The notes below the pieces were generated by a model, which searched no databases, was not told where the DNA came from, and worked only from the letters and a program-made list of their open reading frames with translations. Shown here piece by piece: positions 34,887 through 43,240 of a stretch of 46,952 nt of DNA. This DNA comes from Bacteroidales bacterium (GTDB lineage: Bacteria > Bacteroidota > Bacteroidia > Bacteroidales > F082), in contig WFNG01000228.1 in assembly GCA_015488735.1 (NCBI GenBank), forward strand, positions 1-46,952. Direction: 5' to 3'. Positions within the stretch are counted from its first letter, which is position 1, and every line of letters begins with the position of its first letter. The position numbers were made by a program, and so were the translations under genes.

Positions 34887-36992
34887 TCACGATATCCTTG
34901 TCCAGAGTACTTTCCCTTTGAACCGTTGACGCATTTCGCGGTTAAGTAGCTTGTTTTCGGGTTTTTGCAGACGAGGGTCATCATCCAGTATGTTAATGGC
35001 AATTTGCCTCGTCCGGGCAATCAGCTCACCATCTTTGGCGAGGTTGGCAATGTGAAAATCGAACATACCCGATTGCCGTGTGCCCTGTATGTCGCCGGGA
35101 CCCCGTAGTTTCAGGTCAGCTTCGGCAATCTCAAAACCATCGTTGGTAGCAACCATTATCTCCAGTCTTTTGCGTCCTTCGTTGGAGAGTTTGTTGCCCG
35201 ACATAAGAACACACCACGACTGGTCGGCACCACGTCCTACGCGTCCCCGCAACTGATGCAATTGCGACAGGCCAAAGCGTTCCGCGTTTTCGATGACCAT
35301 CATGGAGGCATTCGGCACATCCACACCCACCTCTATCACCGTGGTAGACACCATAATATGCGTCTCCCCTTTCACAAATCGCTGCATTTCAAATTCTTTG
35401 TCTTCGGGTTTCATCTTACCGTGAACTACGCTCACATGGTATTCCGGTTCGGGAAAATCGCGCAGCATATTTTCGTAACCATCCATCAGGTTTTTCAAAT
35501 CGAACTTCTCCGACTCTTTTATCAATGGATAAACCACATAGACCTGCCGTCCTTTTTTAATTTGCTCGCGCATAAATCCCAACACCCGCAACCGTTTCGA
35601 CTCAAAAAAATGAAGCGTTTTGACCGGTTTTCTTCCGGGAGGCAATTCGTCAATCACCGATACATCCAGGTTACCGTAAAGCGTCATGGACAATGTGCGG
35701 GGGATAGGTGTGGCGGTCATAACCAGAACATGTGGCGGAATGCTGTTTTTCTCCCACAATTTGGCTCGCTGGGCCACGCCAAACCGGTGCTGCTCGTCAA
35801 TGACCACGAAACCCAGGTTGCTAAACTGCACAGTATCTTCGATGAGTGCATGTGTCCCAACGAGCACAGGAAGCTCGTGACTTAACAAAGCTTTATGGAT
35901 TTTTCTGCGTTGTGCTGTTTTGGTAGAGCCTGTAAGCAGAGCCACGGGAATATCCATGTTGCCAAGAAATTTTTTAAGCGTGTTGAAATGTTGTGTGGCC
36001 AATATTTCGGTGGGTGCCATAAAAGCCGTTTGAAAACCGTTGTCGATGGCAATGAGCATACTCATAAGTGCCACCAGCGTTTTACCACTGCCCACATCGC
36101 CCTGCAAAAGGCGGTTCATCTGTTTTCCGCTGCGCAGGTCGGCACGGATTTCACGGATAACCCGTTTTTGTGCACCGGTTAATTCAAAAGGAAGGTGCTT
36201 TTCGTAAAAAGTATTGAAATAATCGCCCACTTTTTCAAAAATATGCCCGGCCACTTTTTCTTTCAGGATTTTCTTTTGCAGCAACAGCTCCAGCTGGACA
36301 AACAACAGTTCTTCAAATTTAAGTCGTTGCCCGGCTTTGTTGATGATGGCCGGATCTTTTGGAAAATGGATGTTGATCATAGCCTCCGGATGACTCATCA
36401 GGTGGTACTTCTCCTGCAGATAATCGGGAAGATTTTCTTCAATTTTGGAAGCTGTATCTTTCAGCAGCGTCCGGATAATTTTGCTAAACCCACGACTGCC
36501 CAGTCCGGCGGTTTTCAGCTTTTCGGTGGAATGATAAATCCCTTCGAGCCGGTTACCTGCCACCGTTTCCGTTTCCTGAGTTACATCCTCCACTTCGGGA
36601 TGCACCATATTGAAATTATTCTTAAACACCGAAGGTTTTCCGAAAATAAGGTACTCCTTCCCCGGCTCAAATCGTTTTCTCACCCACTGCAATCCCTTAA
36701 ACCATAACAGTTCAATACTACCACTATCATCCGTCAGGCGAAAAGAAATAAATTTCGTTCGTTTGTCGCCCACGGCTTTCATGTCTGATATTTTTCCTTT
36801 CAAAAGGAAATAAGCAGAATCGGTATTTATCTCACTAATTTTATAAATCCGGCTTTTGTCCACGTAACGGAAAGGAAAATGATACAGCAGATCACCATAA
36901 GTTCTGATATCAAACTCTTTGGCGAGCAGTTCCGCTTTTCGCGGGCCTACGCCTTTCAGATAAGTAATATGTGTATCAAATACCGATTGCAT
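34887..36992 (-). CDS. recG: ATP-dependent DNA helicase RecG
   Basis: A helicase of 701 residues, the normal length, that regresses stalled replication forks and branch-migrates Holliday junctions. The N-terminal wedge domain contains an OB fold ('FLLKGKISDMKAVGDKR'); the helicase domains show Walker A 'LLQGDVGSGKT', motif II 'VVIDEQHRFG', motif III 'VMTATPIPRTL' and motif VI 'QLHQLRGRVGRG', then the C-terminal TRG region with 'LRGPGDIQGTRQSG'. The ATG at 36992 is preferred over a TTG two codons upstream. It lies next to the transposase unit, facing away from the kinase gene. Confidence 0.97.
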   Translation of the reverse strand: MQSVFDTHITYLKGVGPRKAELLAKEFDIRTYGDLLYHFPFRYVDKSRIYKISEINTDSAYFLLKGKISDMKAVGDKRTKFISFRLTDDSGSIELLWFKGLQWVRKRFEPGKEYLIFGKPSVFKNNFNMVHPEVEDVTQETETVAGNRLEGIYHSTEKLKTAGLGSRGFSKIIRTLLKDTASKIEENLPDYLQEKYHLMSHPEAMINIHFPKDPAIINKAGQRLKFEELLFVQLELLLQKKILKEKVAGHIFEKVGDYFNTFYEKHLPFELTGAQKRVIREIRADLRSGKQMNRLLQGDVGSGKTLVALMSMLIAIDNGFQTAFMAPTEILATQHFNTLKKFLGNMDIPVALLTGSTKTAQRRKIHKALLSHELPVLVGTHALIEDTVQFSNLGFVVIDEQHRFGVAQRAKLWEKNSIPPHVLVMTATPIPRTLSMTLYGNLDVSVIDELPPGRKPVKTLHFFESKRLRVLGFMREQIKKGRQVYVVYPLIKESEKFDLKNLMDGYENMLRDFPEPEYHVSVVHGKMKPEDKEFEMQRFVKGETHIMVSTTVIEVGVDVPNASMMVIENAERFGLSQLHQLRGRVGRGADQSWCVLMSGNKLSNEGRKRLEIMVATNDGFEIAEADLKLRGPGDIQGTRQSGMFDFHIANLAKDGELIARTRQIAINILDDDPRLQKPENKLLNREMRQRFKGKVLWTRIS

Positions 36993-37098
36993 GAACAAAC
37001 AAAGGTAAAAAAGTTTGGCATCACACAGATACGTTGATATTGTGGCTAATTCCTATTTTGAGGCGCCAGGGTTTTAAAAAGCAAGTCATTATTTAGGT

Positions 37099-37161
37099 GT
37101 CCCGTCAGGGACAAGATATTTATAGATAGGAGCAAAACAGTCGATAAGTCCCGTCAGGGAC
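37099..37161. repeat. Left pair of REP-like palindromes
   Basis: GTCCCGTCAGGGAC occurs twice, at 37099-37112 and 37148-37161, each a 5-base stem around GTCA. Starting 49 bases apart, they form a BIME-like pair next to the 3' end of the transposase gene. Confidence 0.85.
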
Positions 37162-37167
37162 GGTATA

Positions 37168-37629
37168 TTATTTTATGTCTTTCAGCAGGTACCGTCCATC
37201 ATAATCAATTTCAAATTTGTCTAATAATTCCTGATACTCTTCTTTAAATGATTTCTTTTTATGATGCTGTTCCTGGTTCAAAATATAGTTCACAACCCTG
37301 TCAATATGAGAATGAGAATAGGAAAAAGCCCCGTAACCTTCCTGCCAATTGAATTTTCCTTTAACAACCCCCTTTTTGTTTATCCATTTTGATGATGATC
37401 CTTTTATATCTTGTAACAGGTCAGGTATTAGCTGGTGGGGTTTGTAGCCAATAAAGACATGAATATGGTTCGGCATTCCATTGATAGCTATTAGTTTGTG
37501 ACTGTTGTTTTGTACTATTCCTGTTATGTATTTAAAAAGCTCATCTTTCCAGACAGGTTGAATCAATGAAACCCTGTTTTGAACTGCAAATACAAATTGA
37601 ATATACAATTGTGTATAGGTATTTGCCAT
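37168..37629 (-). CDS. REP-associated tyrosine transposase (IS200-like, Y1)
   Basis: A 153-residue HUH/Y1 single-strand transposase. The HUH motif is His55-Ile-His57 in 'MPNHIHVFIG', and Tyr115 in 'RVVNYILNQEQHH' is the likely catalytic tyrosine that attaches to the DNA 5' end. The size and the ending 'FKEEYQELLDKFEIDYDGRYL' fit the IS200-like transposases common in Bacteroidota. REP-like palindromes flank the gene on both sides, as known for RAYT genes, which are usually single-copy and domesticated. All motifs are intact, so it may still be active. It is flanked by recG and the KamA-like gene. Confidence 0.88.
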   Translation of the reverse strand: MANTYTQLYIQFVFAVQNRVSLIQPVWKDELFKYITGIVQNNSHKLIAINGMPNHIHVFIGYKPHQLIPDLLQDIKGSSSKWINKKGVVKGKFNWQEGYGAFSYSHSHIDRVVNYILNQEQHHKKKSFKEEYQELLDKFEIDYDGRYLLKDIK

Positions 37630-37643
37630 TGCTTTAATATTCC

Positions 37644-37708
37644 GTCCCTGACGGGACTGGTTAGAAATGGTGAAATCTTGTCTATAAATATTATGTCCCT
37701 AACGGGAC
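37644..37708. repeat. Right pair of REP-like palindromes
   Basis: GTCCCTGACGGGAC (37644-37657) and GTCCCTAACGGGAC (37695-37708, one base changed) are in inverted orientation to the left pair. The intervening TCTATAAATATTATG mirrors AAGATATTTATAGA on the left. Confidence 0.85.
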
Positions 37709-37915
37709 TTCATAGTACGACAAAATATTTTTATGTAAAAGTAACAAAGTTTTTATTGTCTGATAAATACTTAGCGCCTCAAAATAGGAATTAGCCGATA
37801 TTGTATTCGGAGAAAAGGATTGCCTCAAAATAAACTTGAAAATTTCACAAAATTTCATTATATTACGACAAATTGAATTTGTTCTTAAGAGAAATTCAGA
37901 AAGAAAAGCTGAGCC

Positions 37916-40138
37916 ATGAAAACATTTTGGGAAAATATCAATCTTAAACCGGATGTCTTGCAGATAATCCAAAAAATCATGAAAGAAAATTCATTTTTAA
38001 TTCGTGTTTTCAAAAGATCAGACACCTATGAAGAAGCTAAAAACCGATTACGTTACTGGCTAACAGATTATTACAAATCGCACTGGGGAGCTTTTGAATT
38101 TTATAAAAATGATACACCTGAAACATTTGATAAATTATCGTGGCAGGATTATGCCGCCATCAGGCTGACCGATTATCTTGACAACGAGGGACGATATTTC
38201 AAGGATCCTAATTCAGGTGGAGAACCCATTCGCAATGAGCCGGTAAAAATTCTCTGGCTCGCTATTCGGTTCGGAAAAGGCGACAGCAACAAGGCTTTTT
38301 TCCTTGATATGCTTTACCTTTTTCGTCAACTGAATGGAAAATTAGAGCGGAATATCCCTGATAAAGAAAAACTCAACCGATGGATGGCACATCATCCTGC
38401 GGGGTTGGACAACAAAATAATTGAAGAGAGAAAGCTCAACAAAGACCGTATCATTCGCAAAATTATTCAAAACATAGATGTTGGCCTTCAAAAAAGCCGG
38501 CGGTTTCAGTTTGCTCCCGGAAGCACTTTTAACGAAAAATATCAACAAGTACATGAATGGTGGAACGACTACCGTTTTCATCTGACTTTTGCCATTCGGC
38601 ATCCCGACATGCTCAACGATATGCTCAATAATTCGTTATCTGAAAAAACCCTGCAACGACTGTATGATGCGCATCAGAAAGGTATTCCGCTGTTTGTCAA
38701 CCCGCATTATCTGTCGCTGTTATCAGAACATCATAACCCACGGTTACCGGTGGCTGACAGAACTATCCGCGATTACATTTTTCCCAGCCAAAAGCTCATT
38801 GATTCGTTTGGAAATATTGTAGCCTGGGAAAAAGAAGACATCATACGTCCTGGCGAACCCAATGCCGCCGGTTGGCTTTTGCCCTCACACCATAACATTC
38901 ATCGCCGCTATCCTGACGTGGCTATTTTTATTCCCGACACTACAGGGCGTGCCTGTGCCGGGCTTTGTGTTTCATGTCAGCGCATGTACGATTTTCAAAA
39001 CGGACATTTCAATTTTAATTTGAAAAAGCTGAAACCTCAGCTGAAATGGGCTGACAGGATGCGGTTGCTTATGGATTATTTTGAAAATGATGCGCAACTG
39101 CGTGATATTCTGATTACCGGAGGGGATGCCTTTATGAATTCGGATGAATCACTGAAAGAAATTCTGGAAGCCGTTTACAACATGGCGTTGCGGAAAAATA
39201 TAAAAAACGAAAAGCGGAAAGATGGTGAAAAATACGCCGGAATAATGCGTGTGCGACTGGGAACACGAATACCCGTTTACCTGCCGCAACGAATTACTAA
39301 CAACCTGGTCTCCATTCTTGCCGATTTCAGAAAAAAAGCTGCTTCTATTGGGATACGGCAGTTTATTATTCAAACCCATATCGAAACGGCCATGGAAATT
39401 ACACCGGAAACGCGCGAAAGTATCCAAAAACTTATTGGTGCCGGATGGCTGGTCGTCAATCAGCAGGTATTCATTACGGCAGCTTCCCTGCGCGGGCATA
39501 CTGCCAAACTGCGTAAAGTACTGAATGACATCAACGTGCTTCCATACTATACTTTTTCCGTAAAAGGTTTCATGGAAAATTACGCCAATTTTGCCACCAA
39601 TGCCCGTTCAGTACAGGAAAAAACCGAAGAGAAATACCTTGGAAAGATTGCTGCAAAACATGAAAATGAGCTAAAAAATATCCATGACGATATCACCCGT
39701 TTACCGCAATTAATTCATCGGTTAAGAGAAGATGAAGGATTACCTTTTCTCTCTACAGATCGCAGTATCATGAATCTCCCCGGGCTAGGGAAAAGCATGA
39801 AATTCAGAACCATAGGAATAACGCATAATGGCAGGAGAATTCTGCGGTTCAAACATGACAAGAATCGCCATCAAAGCCCGATTATTAAAAAGATAGGAGA
39901 TATTGTTATTATAGAATCCAAACCAATAGCAAGATACCTGAAACAGATAGAGCGTATGGGACAAAATATTCGGGAATATCAGACAATCTGGGGATATTCG
40001 TTAAGCAAAACAGAACCACGTTCACCCGTTTACCAATATCCACATTACAGTTATCAAGTTACAAAAAAGTACACTAACTTCCAATTAGAAACAACTTTCC
40101 GGGAAGAGGAAAAAACAAAAAGCACAATGTCAAATTGA
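37916..40138 (+). CDS. Large KamA-like radical SAM / PLP protein
   Basis: A 740-residue protein related to lysine 2,3-aminomutase. The radical SAM cluster motif is Cys347-x3-Cys351-x2-Cys354 in 'RACAGLCVSCQRMYDF', followed by 'ILITGGDAFM' (398-407), the GGD SAM-binding motif of KamA. A late 'NLPGLGKSM' (620-628) occupies the place of KamA's PGGGGK loop and offers Lys626 as the PLP lysine. It has an extra N-terminal part of about 330 residues and is much longer than KamA (about 420). Bacteroidota carry this large form; its substrate is unknown to me. It is followed after 73 bases by meaB, behind a separate promoter. Confidence 0.82.
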   Translation: MKTFWENINLKPDVLQIIQKIMKENSFLIRVFKRSDTYEEAKNRLRYWLTDYYKSHWGAFEFYKNDTPETFDKLSWQDYAAIRLTDYLDNEGRYFKDPNSGGEPIRNEPVKILWLAIRFGKGDSNKAFFLDMLYLFRQLNGKLERNIPDKEKLNRWMAHHPAGLDNKIIEERKLNKDRIIRKIIQNIDVGLQKSRRFQFAPGSTFNEKYQQVHEWWNDYRFHLTFAIRHPDMLNDMLNNSLSEKTLQRLYDAHQKGIPLFVNPHYLSLLSEHHNPRLPVADRTIRDYIFPSQKLIDSFGNIVAWEKEDIIRPGEPNAAGWLLPSHHNIHRRYPDVAIFIPDTTGRACAGLCVSCQRMYDFQNGHFNFNLKKLKPQLKWADRMRLLMDYFENDAQLRDILITGGDAFMNSDESLKEILEAVYNMALRKNIKNEKRKDGEKYAGIMRVRLGTRIPVYLPQRITNNLVSILADFRKKAASIGIRQFIIQTHIETAMEITPETRESIQKLIGAGWLVVNQQVFITAASLRGHTAKLRKVLNDINVLPYYTFSVKGFMENYANFATNARSVQEKTEEKYLGKIAAKHENELKNIHDDITRLPQLIHRLREDEGLPFLSTDRSIMNLPGLGKSMKFRTIGITHNGRRILRFKHDKNRHQSPIIKKIGDIVIIESKPIARYLKQIERMGQNIREYQTIWGYSLSKTEPRSPVYQYPHYSYQVTKKYTNFQLETTFREEEKTKSTMSN

Positions 40139-40193
40139 AAAATTATGGCGAATCTTCACTGACCAATATCTTTTTCGGGTTTTTCATTTTACG

Positions 40194-40201
40194 TACTTTT
40201 G
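40194..40201 (+). promoter_or_regulatory. -7 box for meaB
   Basis: TACTTTTG followed by TGG, only 10 bases before the ATG at 40212, predicting a very short leader. Confidence 0.5.
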
Positions 40202-40211
40202 TGGTAACAAA

Positions 40212-41312
40212 ATGAACAGCAAAAAATCACATAAGAAAAGTGCCCTCAAGGTAAATGCCGGGATAGAAAAGCCGGAAGCTGTAAATCCGCTACTGCAGCA
40301 AAAACCTGATAAATTCAGAAAAAACAGGGTAAGTCCGTCTGAATATCTCAAAGGGATACAAACCGGTAACCGTACGCTGCTCAGCCGCGCAATAACGCTT
40401 GTTGAAAGCACTTTACCTGAAGATAGCAAAGCTGCCGGTGAACTAATCCGATTGTGCCTTCCCTTTTCCGGAAAAGCATTACGCATGGGGGTAACAGGTG
40501 TCCCCGGAGTGGGGAAAAGTACTTTTATAGAACGTTTTGGGCTTTTCCTTATCGAAAACGGACACAAAGTGGCGGTACTTACCATCGACCCTAGCAGCAT
40601 GCGCAGCCGGGGCAGTATCCTTGGCGACAAAACACGCATGGAAGAACTTGGCAACAACAGCCGGGCTTTTATCCGCCCTTCTGCCAGTGCAGGAACGCTG
40701 GGCGGGGTGGCACGCAAAACACGCGAAGCCATGATTTTGTGCGAGGCGGCCGGTTATGATATTGTCTTTGTAGAAACAGTTGGCGTAGGACAGTCGGAAA
40801 CGGCAGTAGCACAAATGGTCGATTTTTTTCTGTTACTCATGCTGGCAGGCGGCGGCGATGAATTACAAGGCATCAAACGGGGCATCATGGAAATGGCTGA
40901 CCTCATCGTAATTAACAAAGCCGATGGCGAAAACATTAACAAAGCAAATCTTGCAAAACGAGAATATGAAAACGCGCTCCATCTTTTTCCGCCATTACCC
41001 AACGGCTGGCAACCTTCTGTGCTGACGGCCTCTGCCCTTTACGGGGAAAACGTACCGGGGATCTGGGACCAGATTGAAAATTTCATGCAACTTACAAAAC
41101 AAAACGGATTCTTTGAAAAAAACCGCAAAGACCAGGCCTATCAACTTTTTGAAGAAACCATCCATCAATCTATCCACGATCATTTCTTTAGCCATCCCCT
41201 AATAAAATCGCGGTTAAAGAAATACAAAGCCCAAATCCTGAACCAGCAACTTTCACCTTACGAAGCTTCCCAAAAATTACTGGATTTCTATTTCCACTCT
41301 TTTCAGAAATAA
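40212..41312 (+). CDS. meaB: Methylmalonyl-CoA mutase-associated GTPase MeaB
   Basis: A G3E-type GTPase of 366 residues that guards and reloads the B12 cofactor of methylmalonyl-CoA mutase. The P-loop is 'GVPGVGKST' at 96-104; 'TIDPSSMRSRGSILGDKTRM' is the MeaB/ArgK switch region; 'ETVGVGQSE' and 'VINKAD' are the later G motifs. The C-terminal helices form the dimerisation arm. The first ~40 residues are basic and variable. The mutase genes mutA/mutB are not in this window. A following small gene is separated by 159 bases, so meaB is likely monocistronic. Confidence 0.95.
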   Translation: MNSKKSHKKSALKVNAGIEKPEAVNPLLQQKPDKFRKNRVSPSEYLKGIQTGNRTLLSRAITLVESTLPEDSKAAGELIRLCLPFSGKALRMGVTGVPGVGKSTFIERFGLFLIENGHKVAVLTIDPSSMRSRGSILGDKTRMEELGNNSRAFIRPSASAGTLGGVARKTREAMILCEAAGYDIVFVETVGVGQSETAVAQMVDFFLLLMLAGGGDELQGIKRGIMEMADLIVINKADGENINKANLAKREYENALHLFPPLPNGWQPSVLTASALYGENVPGIWDQIENFMQLTKQNGFFEKNRKDQAYQLFEETIHQSIHDHFFSHPLIKSRLKKYKAQILNQQLSPYEASQKLLDFYFHSFQK

Positions 41313-41471
41313 AATAACTGTTCACTACCGAACAATAGTGTCCTGTTAACAACCATCTGACCACCATAATACCCAACAAGTATTACAATACAATATATTG
41401 TTTTACAGTTGTTTATAATTTATGGCACGTTTATGGTTAGCTTATAAATATAACGAAAAAAATAAAACATC

Positions 41472-41879
41472 ATGAAAACAATAAAATTATATCTCCCGGT
41501 CTTTCTGATTCTCCTTTTTACGGGAATCGGAATTGTGGGTGCCCAGCCAGAGAAAAATCTGGATGAGCATCTGAACACTATTTTACGTGCTGATGAGGAA
41601 CAAAATGTCAACGACATGCCTTTCAATACAGCAAACTTCGCCTCGGAAGCGATGTTTCAAAAACTGGTTAAAAATTATTTTTCAAAGAATGATGAAAAAC
41701 GCATTCCCGATATTCCTTTGAAAACGTTGAAAAACACTTCACAACAGCTTTCTCCAAAAATAATGAAATCCATTTTTGAAGAAAAAGATGAAGCTTATAT
41801 TAATGATATTCCTCCGGTTATATTAAAAGCCATGAAAAATTTTCAGCTCAAGCTGCTTGCAAATTCGACATGTAAGTAA
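41472..41879 (+). CDS. Small exported protein with three internal repeats
   Basis: I do not recognise a family. The 135-residue product has a signal peptide (about 24 residues, ending IVGA before Gln) and a mature part with a motif repeated three times at about 35-40 residue spacing: 'DEEQNVNDMPF', 'DEKRIPDIPL', 'DEAYINDIPP', i.e. acidic-x(3-4)-[VI]-x-D-[MI]-P. Each is followed by a short helix-like stretch ('MFQKLVKNYF', 'IMKSIFEE', 'ILKAMKNF'). This suggests three small structural units, perhaps a binding or assembly module in the periplasm. An intrinsic terminator follows, so it is a one-gene unit. Confidence 0.7.
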   Translation: MKTIKLYLPVFLILLFTGIGIVGAQPEKNLDEHLNTILRADEEQNVNDMPFNTANFASEAMFQKLVKNYFSKNDEKRIPDIPLKTLKNTSQQLSPKIMKSIFEEKDEAYINDIPPVILKAMKNFQLKLLANSTCK

Positions 41880-41923
41880 GAAACATAATTGGTAATTTTT
41901 GTTAGATTAACATTTTCTGATTG

Positions 41924-41949
41924 CCCCGCCTCACGGCGGGGTTTTTTTT
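41924..41949 (+). terminator. Intrinsic terminator after the three-repeat protein gene
   Basis: Stem CCCCGCC (41924-41930) and GGCGGGG (41935-41941) with loop TCAC, followed by eight T. It separates the small exported gene from the M16 pair. Confidence 0.93.
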
Positions 41950-41955
41950 GTTTCG

Positions 41956-41963
41956 TACCTTTG
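41956..41963 (+). promoter_or_regulatory. -7 box for the M16 peptidase pair
   Basis: TACCTTTG followed by CGC, 32 bases before the ATG at 41996 and 6 bases beyond the terminator T-run. Confidence 0.6.
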
Positions 41964-41995
41964 CGCACTTTTGAAATTTGAATTAATAACACACT

Positions 41996-43240
41996 ATGAT
42001 ATCTTTCGATCGTTTTAAACTGAACAACGGCCTGCAGGTGCTGGTACACCACGACAAAACAACGCCTATGGTTGCTGTCAATGTTTTGTATCAGGTAGGC
42101 TCGCGCGATGAAGATCCGGACAAAACCGGTTTTGCCCATCTTTTTGAACATCTTATGTTTGGCGGCTCGGTGAATATTCCGAAATTTGATGAACCGCTGC
42201 AAAAAGCAGGCGGACAAAACAATGCCTTTACCAACAGCGATTTTACCAACTACTATATCACCCTGCCCAAAACCAGTCTGGAGACTGCCTTCTGGCTCGA
42301 ATCGGACCGCATGCTCTCGCTGGCTTTCAGCCCCAAAAGCCTGGAAGTACAACGGCAGGTGGTCATCGAAGAATTCAAGCAAAATTATCTGAACCAGCCT
42401 TACGGCGATGTTTATTTGCTGTTAAAGCCTCTGGTTTACAAAAAGCATCCCTATCGTTGGAACACCATTGGCAAAGACATCAGCCACATCGAAAAAGCTA
42501 CCATGCAGGATGTAAAAGCTTTTTACAAACGATATTACAATCCCAACAACGCCATTCTTTGTGTGGCCGGCAACGTGGAAACGGAAAACATAAAACAATT
42601 AGCCGAAAAATGGTTTGGTGAAATCCCCGCAGGAGAAGAGATTTCACACCACTATCCGGCTGAGCCTGAACAAACGGAAGCATGTTCGCTCACCGTGGAA
42701 CGTGATGTTCCACAGGATGCTTTTTACATGGCCTGGCGTATGCCAAAGCGAACGGATAAAAATTATTATGCCTGTGATTTGCTCAGTGATATTCTCTCCA
42801 ACGGCAACTCTTCCCGTCTTTTTCAACAGCTGGTGAAAGAGAAACAACTGCTTTCAGAAGTAAATGCTTACATCACTGGCGAACTGGATGGCGGTATGTT
42901 TCTCGTTACCGGAAAACTTTATCCGCAGGTAACTTTTGCAGAAGCCGAAGAGGCGGTTATGCAGGAACTCCGTAAAATGACTACAAAAAAAGTTTCAGAA
43001 GAAGAGTTGCAAAAGGTGAAAAACAAAGTAGAAGCCGTGCTTGTCTTTTCGGAAATTTCAGTGTTGGGAAGAGCCATGGCACTCAGCTATTACGAGATGC
43101 TGGGTGATGCGGAGAAATTTAATGCGGAAGTGGAAAATTATCTGGCCGTACAGGCCGAGGATATCCGGAAAGCTGCCGCCATGCTGTTTCAGCCCAACAA
43201 AAAAAACGTATTGTATTACAAAGCCAAAAAGAAAGCATGA
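41996..43240 (+). CDS. M16-family zinc metallopeptidase (catalytic subunit)
   Basis: A peptidase of 414 residues with the inverted zinc motif HxxEH: His48-Leu-Phe-Glu51-His52 in 'GFAHLFEHLMFGGS'. The third ligand is Glu125 or Glu126 in 'VVIEEFKQNY', about 75 residues on, as in pitrilysin/MPP-type enzymes. The C-terminal half is the second M16 fold ('HHYPAEPEQTEA', 'ILSNGNSSRLFQQLV'). No signal peptide is visible, so it may be cytosolic. It overlaps the next gene by four bases (ATGA) and probably forms a heterodimer with its product, like bacterial two-subunit M16 proteases. Confidence 0.92.
   Translation: MISFDRFKLNNGLQVLVHHDKTTPMVAVNVLYQVGSRDEDPDKTGFAHLFEHLMFGGSVNIPKFDEPLQKAGGQNNAFTNSDFTNYYITLPKTSLETAFWLESDRMLSLAFSPKSLEVQRQVVIEEFKQNYLNQPYGDVYLLLKPLVYKKHPYRWNTIGKDISHIEKATMQDVKAFYKRYYNPNNAILCVAGNVETENIKQLAEKWFGEIPAGEEISHHYPAEPEQTEACSLTVERDVPQDAFYMAWRMPKRTDKNYYACDLLSDILSNGNSSRLFQQLVKEKQLLSEVNAYITGELDGGMFLVTGKLYPQVTFAEAEEAVMQELRKMTTKKVSEEELQKVKNKVEAVLVFSEISVLGRAMALSYYEMLGDAEKFNAEVENYLAVQAEDIRKAAAMLFQPNKKNVLYYKAKKKA

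Larger units (their letters stand above)
37044..37796. mobile_element. RAYT/IS200-like unit with nested inverted repeats, 753 bases
   Basis: The unit is bounded by a perfect 23-base inverted repeat (37044-37066 and 37774-37796; outer end GGCTAATTCC, inner end GAGGCGC). Inside it are two REP-like palindromes on each side of the transposase gene: 37099-37112 and 37148-37161 on the left, 37644-37657 and 37695-37708 on the right. Each pair is spaced about 50 bases, and the ~80-base block on the right is a diverged inverted copy of the left. This is a symmetrical structure around one gene. Standard IS200/IS605 elements lack terminal inverted repeats, so the outer pair is unusual. Confidence 0.82.

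Noticed and set aside
37099-37708. Repeated GTCCC palindromes as a CRISPR array
   Set aside because: Only four short copies, in mirrored pairs around a transposase gene, without regular spacers; they fit REP elements.
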